The notes: generated by a model not told the origin, from the letters alone. A stretch of DNA of 64,000 nt from Crocodylus rhombifer (GCA_038503035.1 JAVSML010018801.1:35329-99328), one strand, 5' to 3'; counted from the stretch's first letter, positions 1 to 13,020 are shown. A program made the numbers and translations.

Positions 1-2294
1 TAGATGGCATTGTAATTATCCAGAGAGTTGCTCACTTTTTTATCACCATTTCTGATGGTTATCTCATTTGGAAATAAGGCAGCTCATTTGGATGGGCAGA
101 ACTTTGCAGCTGGTATGCATGTTCAACCATGATGAATTAGACAGCTTTTTTTGAATATATAACCTTAAACGTCCAGCTTGAGAGATTGTCTAAGCTTACT
201 GCCAACTCAAGCAGACCTGATGATCTCAGTTGCTGGGCAGCAGAATCTGTAAGATAAAAAAAGGCCCAGACAATAAAATTCTTATCATACACAATCTTAA
301 ATGGTCTTGGTAATTAATTAGGAGGAAAGGAGGTCTACAGGATACAAGACCACTAAATAGCTATCTGAAATAACTGATAAAATAATTTTGGATATATAAG
401 ATGTGAACTGATCTATGAGCTAAAGTGACTTTATAGTTATGCTGGCTTTTTAGAATTTTCTCTACTAATATATTAACTAACTTAATAGCGAGCTGTTGAG
501 AAAACAAGCATGAAGGACACAAGAACACCCCTATCAAAATACAATACAAAAGTTATTGGCTTTGATGATCCTATAGCTTCTCTCCATTTGGGGCCCATGA
601 TTTTCTTCCTCCAGAGCTAGAAGTCAACAAATCAAAGGGCACTGAAATGATTGGGAAGACTCTCACTGACTTTACTAGTTGTTGGATCTAGTCCTTAGTT
701 ATTTCACATACACCAGAAAGAAGAAAGACAGCAGTTTTCAGAGATATTCCACACGGGAAAGATTTGTAGTAAATGAACAAACTACCCTCTGAGACAAAAA
801 AATAAAGCAATTCCTCAATTTTTTTCTATCCTACTGGGCCTGTGCATCACCACACAACACAGCAAGGGGGCTGAGTGCAATTTTGCAGTGTGTAATTATG
901 ACCACCCTTTAAACCTATAGGCAGCAGACCATGCTGGCTGTCACTTTGCTGGCCTGTGAGCTAGTGCTTTACTACCAACTTTGCAAAATCATTATCTGAA
1001 TCTCTGCATGATAATTTGAATGAAACATGCCTTCAAATATAATGTAAAGAAAGCAGTGGTGAAAATATGGCTGTTACAATGACCAATGATAATCCATGTA
1101 AAAAATCAAATATTTGATTCCAGAGGTTTCCATGTGCTACAAATGTGTTAAGATGTTAAGGAGGTTTGTACTCCATTGTGTCAGTTTACATCAGTTTATG
1201 TTATGTCACAAGATATTCCATCCATCAGGCCCAGTGTAACAAAACATTGTGTGACACAATGGGACTGGTCAGAAAATAAGTCAATGTGACAATGTGAAGA
1301 TTTGTTCAAACAAGTGAGGGATGAAGAGGGAAAGGTTCAATTTTTAGTTCAAGTGAACTCAAAGTTCAGACACTTAACCAACGCTTATCCAAAGTTGTAA
1401 AATCATGACTCGCACTGCAGGCAATGGAAGCTTTGCATTGATTTCAGTGAGGCATGGATTTCACTAACGCATCCTACTTCCTTCTGATACCTTTTACTTC
1501 TTCCCCAGGCCCCTTAATTTTCTATATCTCTTTTCTTATACCTGAACTCCAGATCTTCCCACTAATACATACCAATTTCTCCTATTCACCTTACTAGACT
1601 ATAAAATTGGAATGACAATTTCTCAGCAGCAGTTTCTTTTTACAATTTATGCTCACTTCAGGGTTTTTCTGGATCAGAGAAAACTCAGAACTCATTGCTT
1701 CATCCTCCAACCAATTATGCAGTGGAAAATCCATAAATCATTACATTTAACAACTAAAATTACCTAGAATTACTGCAGAAACTGAGGTAGATTTTCACTT
1801 CCTTCTTTCTCTCAATTGATTCTGTATCTTCCTCTACTTTATGAGCCCCTGCTAGTGTGCAGAGGAAGTGAAGATCAAGACCAAAATGTTGTTGTACACT
1901 GTGGTGCTTTGCAGAACACAGAAATGAACTACATTTGGTCTAAAAGAGAAGAATGTTTATGTAGGGAAGCAAACAGGATAATCCACAAGGAACACACAGC
2001 ATATAATTCTCGTTCGGCAAAGACTGAATGTCAGGTGCTCTAAGTGTGGCACATCCCAGCAAATAGTCAAGATGACATGATAAATACAGAGCCACCTGAT
2101 ACTACTGTCACAAGGGAAATAAATGAAACTAGAGTAATGGGAAAACCACAGAATACCAGTAAAATAGGTAAAGTCAAGGGATATAAAAGAGGCAGATCTT
2201 ATGATTTATGTTACTTGACAATTGGAAGAAATATCCAAGTATAAAGCAGAACATTGCACAGTAATGTAGTTGGATTCTTGAAGAGGTCTTTTAC
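1..2294. other. AT-rich DNA without recognised feature
   Basis: I see no gene, RNA gene or recognisable repeat here. The short open frames on both strands show no familiar motif and no paired splice signals. It is most likely intron or intergenic DNA. Confidence 0.5.
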
Positions 2295-2459
2295 CTAACA
2301 AGCAAGTTGCATGCTTCTCCAATTTGGAAGCTGCATACATGCCTTTCATTGCTGCAGTTCCAGGATTGCGAGATCCTGCTTCTATTGAAACATAGCACAG
2401 GTCTTGCTGACTTAAATCCAAAAGATTGAGCCTCACCAACTCAACAGAGTGATGGCACC
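2295..2459 (-). CDS. Candidate host coding exon, protein unknown
   Basis: On the minus strand this block is open for 55 codons and reads like real protein, with segments such as VELVRLNLLDLSQQDL, CYVSIEAGSRNPGTAAMKG and MYAASKLEKHATCLLG. It ends at a donor-like TTAG/GTAAAAG (exon end 2295). It could start after ATGTAG (exon start 2459), which makes it 165 bases, a symmetric phase-1 exon. Two things weaken the call. A more usual GCAG acceptor sits about 14 bases upstream and would put a TGA in this frame, and the pyrimidine tract is poor. I do not recognise the protein. It could be a real exon, a pseudo-exon or chance. Confidence 0.3.
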
Positions 2460-2619
2460 CTACATATCACTGCAAGCAATAAGATTTAGATTTTTGTAAT
2501 ATAAAGTATAAGAATTTATACTTTTATATAAAGAATAACTATATGCCATCTAGCTAAAAGTTATATAATGAATCTGAGTGTTACCAACCTTTGTACACAT
2601 CACAAAATCAGCCTTTAAA

Positions 2620-3279
2620 GCAGCTGCAATGCCCTTTTTCACCATGGACCCTAAGGAAATTAGTTGAGGCTGGAGTCGGGGGAGTAGCCTTTGTGAAGGT
2701 GTATACAGGGCCTGGCTGAAGATCCACTGGCCAGGGAAAGATAGAATTTTGGAAGGAGGAATATGCCCAGAGAGCACTCAAGGTGCAGTGGGAGCTTTGG
2801 GGAAGGCTCATGGACTGGCAGGAAACCAGAGAGGGAACGGACTCTTTACAAGGGGCCCAAAGAAAAGGAGGTCCAGAGCATTTGAGGAGTAAAGGGGAAA
2901 AGGTACCCCAAGTAATAGGAGACAGCTCTTCTAGAAGGAGGGAGGAGGTTTTCTCATCATGTTGAAGAGCTGTAGAAGAGGAGACAATATCAGTTCCATC
3001 TATGAGGCTTGGGGTGTTGTAGAGGGGTGGTTGGAGCCATGTGTAGCCTGTAAGTCTAGGGTGCCCCAAAACACCCATTGCAGAACGGGACCCACAAGGG
3101 GTCCAGGAGCCCACGGGGTCAGAGTACAGCAAAACGGTGTCTAAGAAGATGTAAAGGCAGCCTCCCTAATATATATTTACCATCAACGATGTGGCAGACA
3201 AGAATCGAGGGTGCCCTGTGGGCCAACTTGTCATGGAAAGGGGGCCTTGGGGAGATTACAGCCATCCTACAGGACCCCG
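2620..3279. repeat. Unclassified GC-rich block, probably repeat-derived
   Basis: This 660-base stretch is clearly richer in G and C than its flanks and has antisense open frames of up to 174 codons, but none resembles a known protein. It abuts family A copy 1, so it may be part of a longer mobile element or an LTR relic. I cannot find terminal repeats for it. Confidence 0.25.
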
Positions 3280-3910
3280 CGCCATGACACACCATTTTAC
3301 TGGTATTGCTGTTTACACTGTTGGCAACATATTGAGCTTTAAATGGCTTTTGGACATAGCAAAATAAACCACCTCTGAGGTGGTTTAGTTTGCTACCTAA
3401 CAAAGTGCAACAGCCATAGAGAGAAGCACTGGGCCTCGTGCAGCTCAGCAACTGTGCAGGCAGCCCATGCAGGCAGCCCAGCAGCAGCCCATACAGGCAG
3501 GCTCCACTGAAGAAAAAAAAGCAGCAAATCTGATATTTTTTTTTCCCTCCTGGAGCCCACCTGCCTGCCTGAGCTGTGCAGGGGCCTGGTGCTTCCCTCC
3601 ACAGCTGCAGTGCCCACAGGGACTGCCCAGGCCAGCTGCCTGTGGGCAGGTGCCACCTGGGGGGCACCGCCATCACCATGGAGGGAAGCACCACTTCCCT
3701 CCACAGCTTAGGGACTGTTCAGCCCACCAGCAGCTTGCCTCTCCTCCCTGTTGCCGCAAGAGAGGCAGGTAAGGATCAGGCCCAAATCTTGTGTACATGC
3801 CACGGGGTTTACTTCAGTTTAATTCTCCCTAAATTGAAACAGTGTCTTTAAAAACCCACTGCTTCAGTTTAGGGAGAATTAAACTGAAGTAAACCCCTGT
3901 GGCATGTACA
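3280..3910 (+). mobile_element. Family A palindromic DNA element, copy 1
   Basis: This is homologous, in the opposite orientation, to the element at 27080-27775. The order is the same: a 5' hairpin around AAACCACCTC/GAGGTGGTTT (about 3363-3401), a GC-rich middle with CACTGGGCC and GTGCTTCCCTCCACAG motifs, and a 3' hairpin (3792-3910). No transposase is encoded, so it would be a non-autonomous element. The outer TIRs seen in copy 2 are not clear here, so the ends are approximate. The middle has no believable gene; its proline- and cysteine-rich open frames follow from base composition. Confidence 0.55.
3792..3910. repeat. 54-bp near-perfect inverted repeat (hairpin)
   Basis: The left arm (3792-3844) begins TGTACATGCCAC and the right arm (3857-3910) ends GGCATGTACA. 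They pair over about 54 bases with two mismatches and one gap, around a 12-base loop. The arms carry GTTTACTTCAGTTTAATTC and its complement. The inner part, CCTAAATTGAAACAGTG against CACTGCTTCAGTTTAGG, matches the eroded hairpin at 27104-27151 of family A copy 2. Confidence 0.85.
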
Positions 3911-6900
3911 AGCAGATTGTGATATTAGCACAAGTTTCAAAAAATTTGGTGTTTCCCTTATAGCCTCAGCTCTTGGAGTTAAAGTATACCTGAACTTCTC
4001 ACTTTTCATTTTAAAATATGAGTTTCTAATCCTCATAATGTAGAGAAAAGCTTAAACATAGGAACTACAACTGCTCGAAAACTAGAAGGCAAATACTATG
4101 ATTTTTAAAGCATTTTCATGACTACAGACAGCCTACCTAATCCATTAAATCTTAATGCTTAATTCTGAATCTAAATAGCCACAATGTTATGTACTGAAAT
4201 AACAAAGGTAGCAATGCATAAAATTACAATCTCTTCATATGTCTGTTTTAATAGGTATGCCTTTAAAAGTCAGTACTCTTCTGTGTAATAAATTTGGTCC
4301 AGAATACATAGGACCAGATTCTGAGTGTTCTGCTTTCTTTGTACTTTTTTTGATGGTGCAAAGCCAGAAGTTAGTTACCTTAACTAATCCACTGAGAATG
4401 CCCTTACACTAGTGGTATTCATACTCTACAAAGCTGTCATAGGCAGTGCTAAACAACCTGCATTGTGTCCAGCATAGGGACATTATGAGTGATAAAAGTA
4501 TCACAGCAACTCCAAGTTCCCAAAATGCTCCTTTGCGGGGTAGTGCAGCCAGTGCAATTTTGAGCAGCTCTGATGAAATGACTGGACTGGACTAGGATCC
4601 AATGGCTCAAAAATAAAAAGGCCATATGTATAGCACCATTTTCATTTTGTCCACAACAAAAGGCCAGTTCCCAAGATATATGTTTTTTAAACAGGCCTTT
4701 TTAATGTTGCCCTTTCTTTTCTTTTTTTACATAAACTAATTGTTTATCTAATTATCAGTGATTGTTTATAAAGGACTTTGTATTGTTTCAGCTTCATAAT
4801 AGCTACAAGGTAATACCAGTCGCTTAATGGTTGCAGGCTTACTACTTAATTTTAGTGAAACAGAGAAATATAGCTATCACACTGTTATATGTGAAGCACT
4901 GCTTGTCTTTCAGGAGGTCTGCAGAGCAATTTGTTCTAACAATACAGTGCAATAATGATTCTTCCTGAGGGATACAGTCCACCTCAAAACTCTTTTAAAG
5001 TTTCCTGAATTTTTTTTTAATCCCCAAGCTAAAAAAACCCAAACAAACAAACAAAAAGCCTCACACACATACACGTTTTGCCCCCTGCTGGGTTTTCTTC
5101 ACATGTGTTTATTTAGTAGAAAGTCACCCATGAGTAAACAACAACAAAACATAGAAAGAAAGACCCATAATGTCAAATAACTGTAATAATAATAATAACA
5201 ACAGTAAAATCTGAAACCAAATGGGAGACCTAATAGCTGTGAATGAACTTGCATTTTTGTGTTGTGATTATTGTGCATAATGAATTCAGTGCTGCCAGTT
5301 ACCAAAAGTTCTGAAAAAGGGGCAGCTTCAGAAGCAAAGAGGATCTTTAAAGCAAATGCTACCCTGATAATTCCTCACTGCAAATTAGAATGAACATTTA
5401 TAACTATAGTGTCCATTGGAAGTGGCCAGTTTAGATACACAGTACCCTACATTTTCCTAATCCTTTCAGACCATCTCTAGTCTGTTCTTCTCCTGCAGCT
5501 GTTAGATACTACCACAGTCACAAAAGGGATACAAAGCAGGTACACTACAGCACTTCAGCAATGCCTGTTTTCAGTCTGTAGTTTTTCATTTTTCCATACA
5601 ATAAATGAGTACAGTTCCCTACTGTGACACTCTCAGTTATAAATGCCTCCATTGTAGATGGTGCTGTGGAGAGAACCAGCACTTATAATGCAGGGGTGAA
5701 AGGCAAGAGAACCTCTCTCCTAATTAGGCTCTTGAGTTTGGAAAAATCTCTCCTTACTGTTGGAGGAAATACTTCAGACTGAATGTCAGGACAAGAGAGA
5801 AAAGACAAGAAAGGGAGACTGAAGGAATCCAAGGTAGTGTCTAATTTATAACATTTTTGAATAAACCTTTTTATGATCCTTTGTATTCAGGCTGTGTGTA
5901 CTGGATTGAAACTCAGTTGGCACTCATGTCTTCTTCATTTGCAAGGATTTTAGGAATCTGTGTCTACCCTCAACCTCTGCTTTTAAAATGAACTTAGGCT
6001 TTCTTCAGTCTTTTCTAAGGACAGTGGACCAAATTCATTCTTGGCACAATTTCATTTACGTCACTGGCCTTGTATTAGGGATAAATTTTGGCCCACTATC
6101 TCTATTATAATAAAGGAATAACTGAACAGAAAGGGGGGAAGTATTTTAAAAGGAGGAGATAGATTGGCAACATTATAAAAAGAATAAAATGGGTTAGAGA
6201 ATAGGAAGCAAGGAGGAAATATTGCAGATATTACAGATACTGCGTGAGAAAACTGCAGAGCAATTACCCCAGTGTCCTTTGGCATAGGAAAATAGTCCCC
6301 CTAGCTTTCATGTGTAGCACTCTGGCACAAAAGCTAGCTTAGTCCAACTAATAAATATTAAAGGAGAGCTAGAGCTCCCCCTCTCTTCCATGGAATGACA
6401 TAAAAATAACAGAGCTAATGCATCTGCAATGAAGCATCTTCTCTTGCTAATTACTCTTTTGTCTGCTTACAAATCATATTGTTAATACTTTGTGGATTTC
6501 GTTTTTCCTTCTTACTTACGCTGAATCATGATGTATTCCAGTGGAACCATTACTCTCTTATGGATAACGCAGTCCATCTCCCTGTCACTGTAGAACTGTC
6601 CCATCCGGAGCATTTTCTACAGTATTGCCTAGTTTGAGGCACCAAATATTCACTCTTCTACCACAACCAGCTCTTCTATAAAATCCTCGCTACTTAGCTG
6701 AACCATTTCTGAAGTATCATTGCCTCTCATTGGATCAATAACTATTTGATAAAGAACAGGTTTCTCTAGCTCATCCAAGAGTATCTCTGTCCTACCATTA
6801 TTGGCAGTGTTTGTTATGTTGTCTTTATATGGACAGTAAATATCTCCTAATTACACAATTTTCTCAGTTACTAACTGCTCCCATAATCTTATAAAGGTCT

Positions 6901-6995
6901 CCATCTATATGCAATTCCTTACCAAACTCTCTATGGGGCCATTTTTACTGTCCCTTCCCAAGTGGATGTCATAAACAGATTTTGTTTTGTCTATC
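3911..6995. other. AT-rich DNA without recognised feature
   Basis: About 3 kb with no recognisable gene or repeat apart from low-complexity runs, for example AAACAAACAAACAAA near 5040 and AATAATAATAACAAC near 5187. Intron or intergenic DNA is likely. Confidence 0.5.
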
Positions 6996-9783
6996 CATAG
7001 TTATAGTTATTAGGGTCAGAAGGGGCCTATTAGATCATCGATTCTGACCCTCTGCCCAGGGCAGAAAAGAGCACTGGGGTCAGATGACCACAGCCAGGTG
7101 TCTGTCCAATCTCCTTTTGAATATTTCCAAAGAAGGGGGCAACACCACCTCCCTTGGAAGCCTATTTCATATTTTGGCAACCCTCACTGTAAAGAACTGT
7201 TTCCTCATGGCCAGCCTGAATTTGTTCTCTCTTAACTTGTGTCCATTGTTTCTAGTTACCCCAACTGTCACCCTGGTAAACATCGTATCCCACACTTCCT
7301 GCTGACCCCCCCGATGAGTTTGTAGGTGGCTACAAAATCACCTCTCAGCCTCCTCTTGTGGAGGTTAAAGAGGTTCAGGTCTCCCAATCGGTCCACATAG
7401 GGTTTTTTCTGTGGGTCTTTAACCAGATGGGTGGCCCTCCTCTGAACCCTTTCCAGGTTATCCACATCCCTCCTGAAGTGCGGCAACCACAACTGGACAC
7501 AGTACTCCAGCTGTGGTCTGACCAATGCTGCACAGAAGGGAAGTATTACCTCCCTAGATCTGTTTGTAATGCACCTACTTATACAAGAAAGAGTGCAGTT
7601 AGCTTTACTTATTACCTCATCACATTGGTGACTGATGTTCATTTTGGAGTCGATTATGACGCCGAGGTCCCTTTCTGCAGTTGTGCTGCTTAGAGTGGTG
7701 CCTCCCAGGCTGTAGGAGTGCTGATGATTCTTCCTCCCCAGGTGCAACACATGACACTTACCCTTGTTAAACTGCATCCTAGTCTGTTCCGCCCACCTTC
7801 CCAGCCTGTCCAATTCTGCTTGGATTTGCTCCCTGCCCTCTAGTGTGTTTTACCTCCTCCCATAGTTTTGTGTCATCAGCAAACTTGGACAGGGTGCTTA
7901 CCACTCCCTCATCCAAGTCACTGATGAAAATATTGAATAGTACTGGTCCCAGGACTGGTCCCCTTGGGGGACTCTGCTGCCTACGTTTCTCCAGGTAGAA
8001 ACGGACTCATCAACCACCACTCTCGGGGTGTGTCCCATAAGCCAATTTTCCACCCAACGGACTGTGTAAAAATCTACATTGCAGTTTTTTAGTTTATTTA
8101 TAAGAATTGGGTGTGATATTGTGTCAAAGGCCTTTTTAAAGTCTAGGTAAACAACATCTACCTCTGTTCCCTCATCCAAGTATTTTGTGGCCCAGTTGTA
8201 AAATGAAACTAGGTTGGTCAGACAGGATTTTCCTGTTATGAAGCCATGCTGATTGCCCCTTAGCATTACTTTACCTGCTGGCCCCCCACAAATGTGATCT
8301 TTATTTTCTCAAAGGTCTTGCCAAGAACAGAGGTGAGGCTAACTGGCCTATAGTTACCTGGTTCCTCCTTCCTCCCCTTCTTGAAAATAGGGACCATATT
8401 AGCCCTTTTTCAATCTTCTGGGACTTGTTCTGAGCACCGCGAGTACTCGAACAGTTGTGCCAAAAGGTCTGCTATAACTCCAGCTAATTCCCTAAGTACC
8501 CTAGGGTGAAGATCATCAGGGCCTGTTGACTTAAATACATTCAGCCCCTCCAGATGCCCCTTATTGGGTCTGCATGAACAGCTGGTGGGTTGGTATCTAT
8601 CCTGGGCTTGCCTAAAGTCCTAATGGGATATATATTCGTATTCGTGTTCAGGAACATGGATGCAAAAAATTCATTTAGACTCTCTGCTTTAGCCATCCTA
8701 TATGTTACCAGTTGTCCTTGTACATCCTGAAGTGGTCCTAAGTCCTGCACTTTCTTTTTTCTGCCTATGTACTTAAAAAATGACTTTTTGTTATCCTTGA
8801 CTTTTGTTGCCAGCTTAAGCTCCATCTCCGCTTTGGCTCTCCTCACTGTTTCCCTGCAGGCTTGATCCAAGCAGGTGAACTCCTCCTTGGTGACTGTCCC
8901 CTGCTTCCACAGCCTATAGATCTTTTTTTTTTCCTTACCAAGCTCTCCTGGATTTCCCTGCTCAGCCAAGAGGGTTTCTTTGCTTTTTTGCCCCACTTTA
9001 TGTGGACTGGGATAGTCTCTTTTTTTATGCCTGCAGGATTAGTCCCTTGAGACACACCCACACTTCCTGGACTCCCACCTCTGTGAGGCTATTACCAGGC
9101 AGGCCCTCCCTAACTAATTTCCTGAGTTTACCAAAGTTGGCCTTCCTGAAGTCCAGCACTTCTGCCCTACTAGTTATCTTCCCCACCTTTTACCAGATAG
9201 TGAACCCTATCAATAGGTGGTCACTACCCCCTAAGTTACCTTGTACCTGCATATCCCCCACCAAGTCATCTCCTGTGGCCAGAACCAAGTCTAGCAAGGC
9301 ATTACCCCTGGTAGAGATGTGTACCCCTATGATAGGTGAAGGTCCTCTAAGGAGGTTAAAAACTTACATGAATGGGCAGAACTGGCTGCCTGCTTTAAGC
9401 CCCCCATGACAACCAGGTCCTATGAGCACATTGCCTCTGAGAGCTGCCTCGGGAATTCTAAGTCTAACTCATCCCTCTGGTGTGGGGGTCTGTAACAGAC
9501 CCCTACTATTAGGTCTCTTTCCCCCTGACCCCCCCTGAAATCTGACCCATAATACCTCAATTTGCCCTTCTTGTCCCAACTTGACTACGGAAGATGTATA
9601 TTCTTCCTTAACATAGAGAGCAACTCCCCACTTCTTTCCCCACTCTGTCCTGTCTGTACAGCCTGTAGCCCTCAATGCCCACTGCCTGGTCATGGATAGG
9701 ATCCCACCAGGCTTCTGTTGGCCCAATCAGGTTGAATTCTTTATTTGCAGGCAGGAGTGCAAGTTCATCCTGCTTGTTCCCTC
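6996..9783 (-). mobile_element. CR1 LINE, 5' truncated, broken ORF2
   Basis: The element reads on the minus strand. Its 3' end lies at 6996 (CATAG then TAGGGTCAGAAGGGGCC) and its truncated 5' end near 9783. Pieces of ORF2 appear in order from high to low coordinates. The endonuclease part is at 9726-9469 (GVALYVKEEYTSSV). The linker is at 8996-8541 (KDNKKSFFKYIGRKKKVQ). The reverse transcriptase (RT) is at 8266-7898 (NQHGFITGKSCLTNLVSFY, VVYLDFKKAFDTISHP). The C-terminal part is at 7813-7268 ([20 protein letters not shown]). Frameshifts and stops separate them, and the FADD catalytic region falls in a break. It is dead, and of intermediate age compared with the copy at 60-64 kb. Confidence 0.93.
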
Positions 9784-9979
9784 ATTTTTATTTCTTTATA
9801 ATGCTCATTTATACAAAATTACACCCCAACCGTTAGCCTAATTGCTGTCTTTTCTAAATGGCTTACACCCTTCAGTTCCCAAATTCCAGTCATGACTAAT
9901 ATTCTGCCACATCAGGAGTTTTAATTGCTCCATTTTATTGTAGAGGTTTTCAACAGTGTACAAATGTCAGTTGTTTCTG

Positions 9980-10321
9980 TCTAGTTATACCAACACTGGA
10001 TCCACACTTCAGGGGCTCCTTCTGGGCCAGATCCACTGAGCCAGCAGCAACCATGGTGGATCTGAGGCTAGGTGACAGTGTGGAGCAGTATTCAGGTGGC
10101 AGCATGAGTCATGGACACATGGTGGTAAAGTCCCACATTTGGGAGGTAGCATGGGTCTGTGGGGCTGCTGCCAATGGTCATGTCAGTCTGGACCCGGTAC
10201 CAAAATCCTGTGGCAGTCCTTGCCCCTCGATATCCAGTAGTTTGCCAAACTACAGGCAGGCTGGATAGAATGGTTCCATGGGTTAAATCCAGTCCATGGC
10301 CTATATGTTTGACACTCCTGG
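9980..10321. mobile_element. Possible hAT-like element fragment
   Basis: The right edge reads GTTTGACACTCCTGG. Its reverse complement resembles the CAGGGGTGTCAAACA terminus common to vertebrate hAT-type elements. Inside is a short inverted repeat around GGTTCCATGGGTTAAATCC. I could not find a matching left terminus, so the left edge is a guess. It ends next to an old CR1 fragment. Confidence 0.3.
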
Positions 10322-10344
10322 CCTACAGGATGCGAGACTGTCCC

Positions 10345-10628
10345 AGAAAGCAATGACTGTTCAGAAAGATCTCACTAGATTGGAAAGTTGGGCTATAGCT
10401 AAGAGGATAAATGCATTCAGTGCAGATAAATGCAAGATGCTACACCTCAGGAGGAACAATCAAAAACACAAATACAGAATGGAAGATAACTGGCTGGATA
10501 GCAGCTCTATGGAAAAGGACTTGGGAGTCCTGCCTAATAGACCACAGGCACAATATGAGTCTGCAGTGTGATGCAGCTACTAAAAATGTAAATGAAGTTT
10601 TGGGATGCATCAATAGAAGCACTGGGTA
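10345..10628 (+). mobile_element. Old CR1 fragment, 5' part of a split copy
   Basis: The translation matches the C-terminal third of CR1 ORF2: a leucine-rich LTRLESWA segment, CKMLHLRRNNQKHKYRM and EKDLGVL, then a vestige of the QCDAATKNVNEVLGCINRS block. The next expected block (promoter-distal [11 protein letters not shown] type) is missing here but reappears at 13070. I therefore read 10345-10628 and 13070-13535 as one ancestral element, interrupted by the family E insertion. Confidence 0.75.
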
Positions 10629-10680
10629 CCTATACACATGCTCTGACATGTTCTAATTAGAATGCCCCAGCATGCTGCAG

Positions 10681-12899
10681 CATCAAGTGACCATCACTTG
10701 ATCGAATTCACCATCCAGCATAGGGTGGGAAAGCTAACTAGTACAGCAGAAGTGCTAGACTTCAGAAGGGCTAACTTCACTGTGCTCAGGAGATTAGTTA
10801 GTGAGGCACTGAAAAATAGGAGCATTGGTGAGATGAGAGTCCAGGAAGGGTGGTCATTCCTAAAGGGAGCAATCCTACAGGCACAGATGGAGACAATCCC
10901 ATTGCACAGGAAAGGGGGCAAAGGGGCCAAGAAACCCTCCTGGCTGAACAGGGAAATCCAGGAAAGCCTAGGAGAAAAAAAAAGAGACATATAGGCTGTG
11001 GAAACAGGGGGTAGCTGCAAAGGCAGAGTACACCTACTTGGCCCATACTTGCAGACATGCAGTCAGAAAGGCCAAAGCAGAAATGGAATTTAAGCTGGCA
11101 ACAAAAATTAAAGGCTGCAAAAAGTCCTTCTTCAGGTATATGGGGAGTAAAAAGAAGGCACAGGGTAGCATAGGACCCCTACAGGATAAACTAGGGCAAT
11201 TAGTGACAGATAGGGGGAACAAGGCTGAGCCCTTCAATGAGTTTTTTGCCTCTGTATTCCTGAATGTGAATCAGGACATATCTCCCAATTGGATCATATA
11301 CTGGCACAAAAGGGAAACCAGCCCACCAATTGTTAGCACTGACCTAGTGAAGGGACACTTGGAAGGACTGGATGTGTTTAAGTCAGCAGGCCTGGAGGAA
11401 CACCCAAAGGTGCTAATTGTATTGGCTAGTGTCATAACAGAGCCACTAGCATGGCTGTTAAAGCACTCTTGGTACTCAGGTCAGGATCCAGAGGACTGGA
11501 AAAGGGCCAATGTGGTCCCTATTTTCAAGAAGGAGAGGAAGGAGGATCTGGGTAACTACATAGATTAGTTTCACCTCTATCCTCAGGAAAACCTTTGAAA
11601 AAATTATTAAGGATCGCATTTTTGGGAGTCCAGAGAGAAAAGCAATGCTGAAGGGCAACCAGCACAGATTCATAGCAGGTAGATCTTTCCTGACTAACCT
11701 TGTTTGTTTTTATGAGCAGGCCACAAAATGTTTAGATACAGGAATCGAGGTAGATGCTATCTACTTGGATTTTAAAAAAGCCTTTGATATGGTATCTCAT
11801 CCTATTCTCACTGATAAACTGAGAGGCTGTGATGTAGATGATTGGTGGGTGGCAAATTGGCAAACATGGTCAGGTGGGGTTGCACCCAGAGAGTGGTGGT
11901 GGATGGGTCGGTATTGACCTGGAAAGATGTGGGCAGTGGAGTCCCACAGGGCTCCGTTCTTGGACTGGTGCTGTTCAATATCTTCATCAGTGACTTGGAT
12001 GAGGGTGTGGAGAACACTCTGTCCAAATTCACTGATGATACCAAATTGTGGGGTAAAGTTAACACACCATAGGGTAGGGAATGAGTCCAGGCAGATCTGG
12101 ACAGGTTGGAAATGTTGACAGAACAGAATATGATGCAGTTCTACAAGGACAAATGCAATGTGCTACACCTAGGGAGAAGGAATCATGCTGGGGGATGACC
12201 TTCTCAGAAGCACTGCAGTAGAAAGGGACCTCGGAGTCATTGTTGATACCAAGATGAACATGAGTTGTCAATGTGATAAAGCAATCAGTAAAGCTAACCG
12301 CACTGTATTAGCAGGTGCATGACAAACAGGTCCAGTGAGGTGATACTTCCCCTCTATGCAGCATTGGTCAGGTCACAGTTGTTGTACAGCATCCAGTTTT
12401 GGGCACTGCACTTCAAGAGGGATGTGGACAACCTCGAAGGTTCAGAGGAGGTCCATTTGTATGGTTAGGGGCCTGCAGGCAAAGCCCTACGAGGAGAGGT
12501 TGAGGGCCCTGGATCTCTCCAGCCTCCTCAAGAGAAGGCTGCCTACAAATCTTGTGGCTGCCTACAGATTCATTGCGAGGGGAGTGGGGGAGAGCAGCAA
12601 GGAAAAGGAGAGGCTCTGTTTACCAGGGTACCCCTAGGAACAACAGCCACAAACTGACAGAGAACAGATTTAGGTTAGACATCAGGAAGAACTTCTTTAT
12701 GGTGAGAGTTGCCAGAATCTGGAATGGGTTTCCAAGGGAGGTGGTGCTTCCCCTACCTTGGGGGTCTTTAGGAGGAGGCTAGACATGCACATGGCTGAGG
12801 TCATCTGACCCCAGCACTCTTTCCTGCCTAGGGTAGGGGGTCAGACTCGATGATCTGCTGAGGTCCCTTCCAACTCAAACATCTGTGAATCTATGAATC
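10681..12899 (+). mobile_element. CR1 LINE, 5' truncated, broken ORF2
   Basis: Homology starts abruptly within ORF2 at the end of the endonuclease (HHLIEFTIQHRVGKLTS, 10690) and runs to the 3' tail near 12899 (AATCTATGAATCA). The linker (10662-11568) includes KGCKKSFFRYMGSKKKAQ and [18 protein letters not shown] motif A is at 11645-11917 (AIYLDFKKAFDMVSHP). The region with GVPQGSVLG and FTDD in place of FADD is at 11842-12072. Several frameshifts and stops break the frame. It lies inside the family E element, so it is younger than E and than the CR1 that E interrupted. Confidence 0.92.
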
Positions 12900-12901
12900 A
12901 G

Positions 12902-13020
12902 GTGCATTCAACATCTTGCATTTCAAAATAGTGGTGAAAGCACTTTAACTAAAACTCATTGAATGACCTTTAGTTAAAGTGCCCCTGTGGCCATTCTGAA
13001 ATGTAGGATACTAAATACAC
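12902..13020. repeat. 119-bp palindrome of family E
   Basis: The arms meet at CTCATT/GAATGA near 12960. Pairs include GTGCATTCAACAT with ATACTAAATACAC, TTGCATTTCAAAATAG with the CATTCTGAAATGTAG side, and GCACTTTAACTAAA with TTTAGTTAAAGTGC. The same palindrome, better preserved, lies at 40587-40714. Confidence 0.75.

Noticed and set aside
2608..3694. Minus-strand frames of 174 and 191 codons
   Set aside because: They have Pro-, Leu- and Cys-rich composition without domains and run across the border into the family A element. GC-rich bias explains them.
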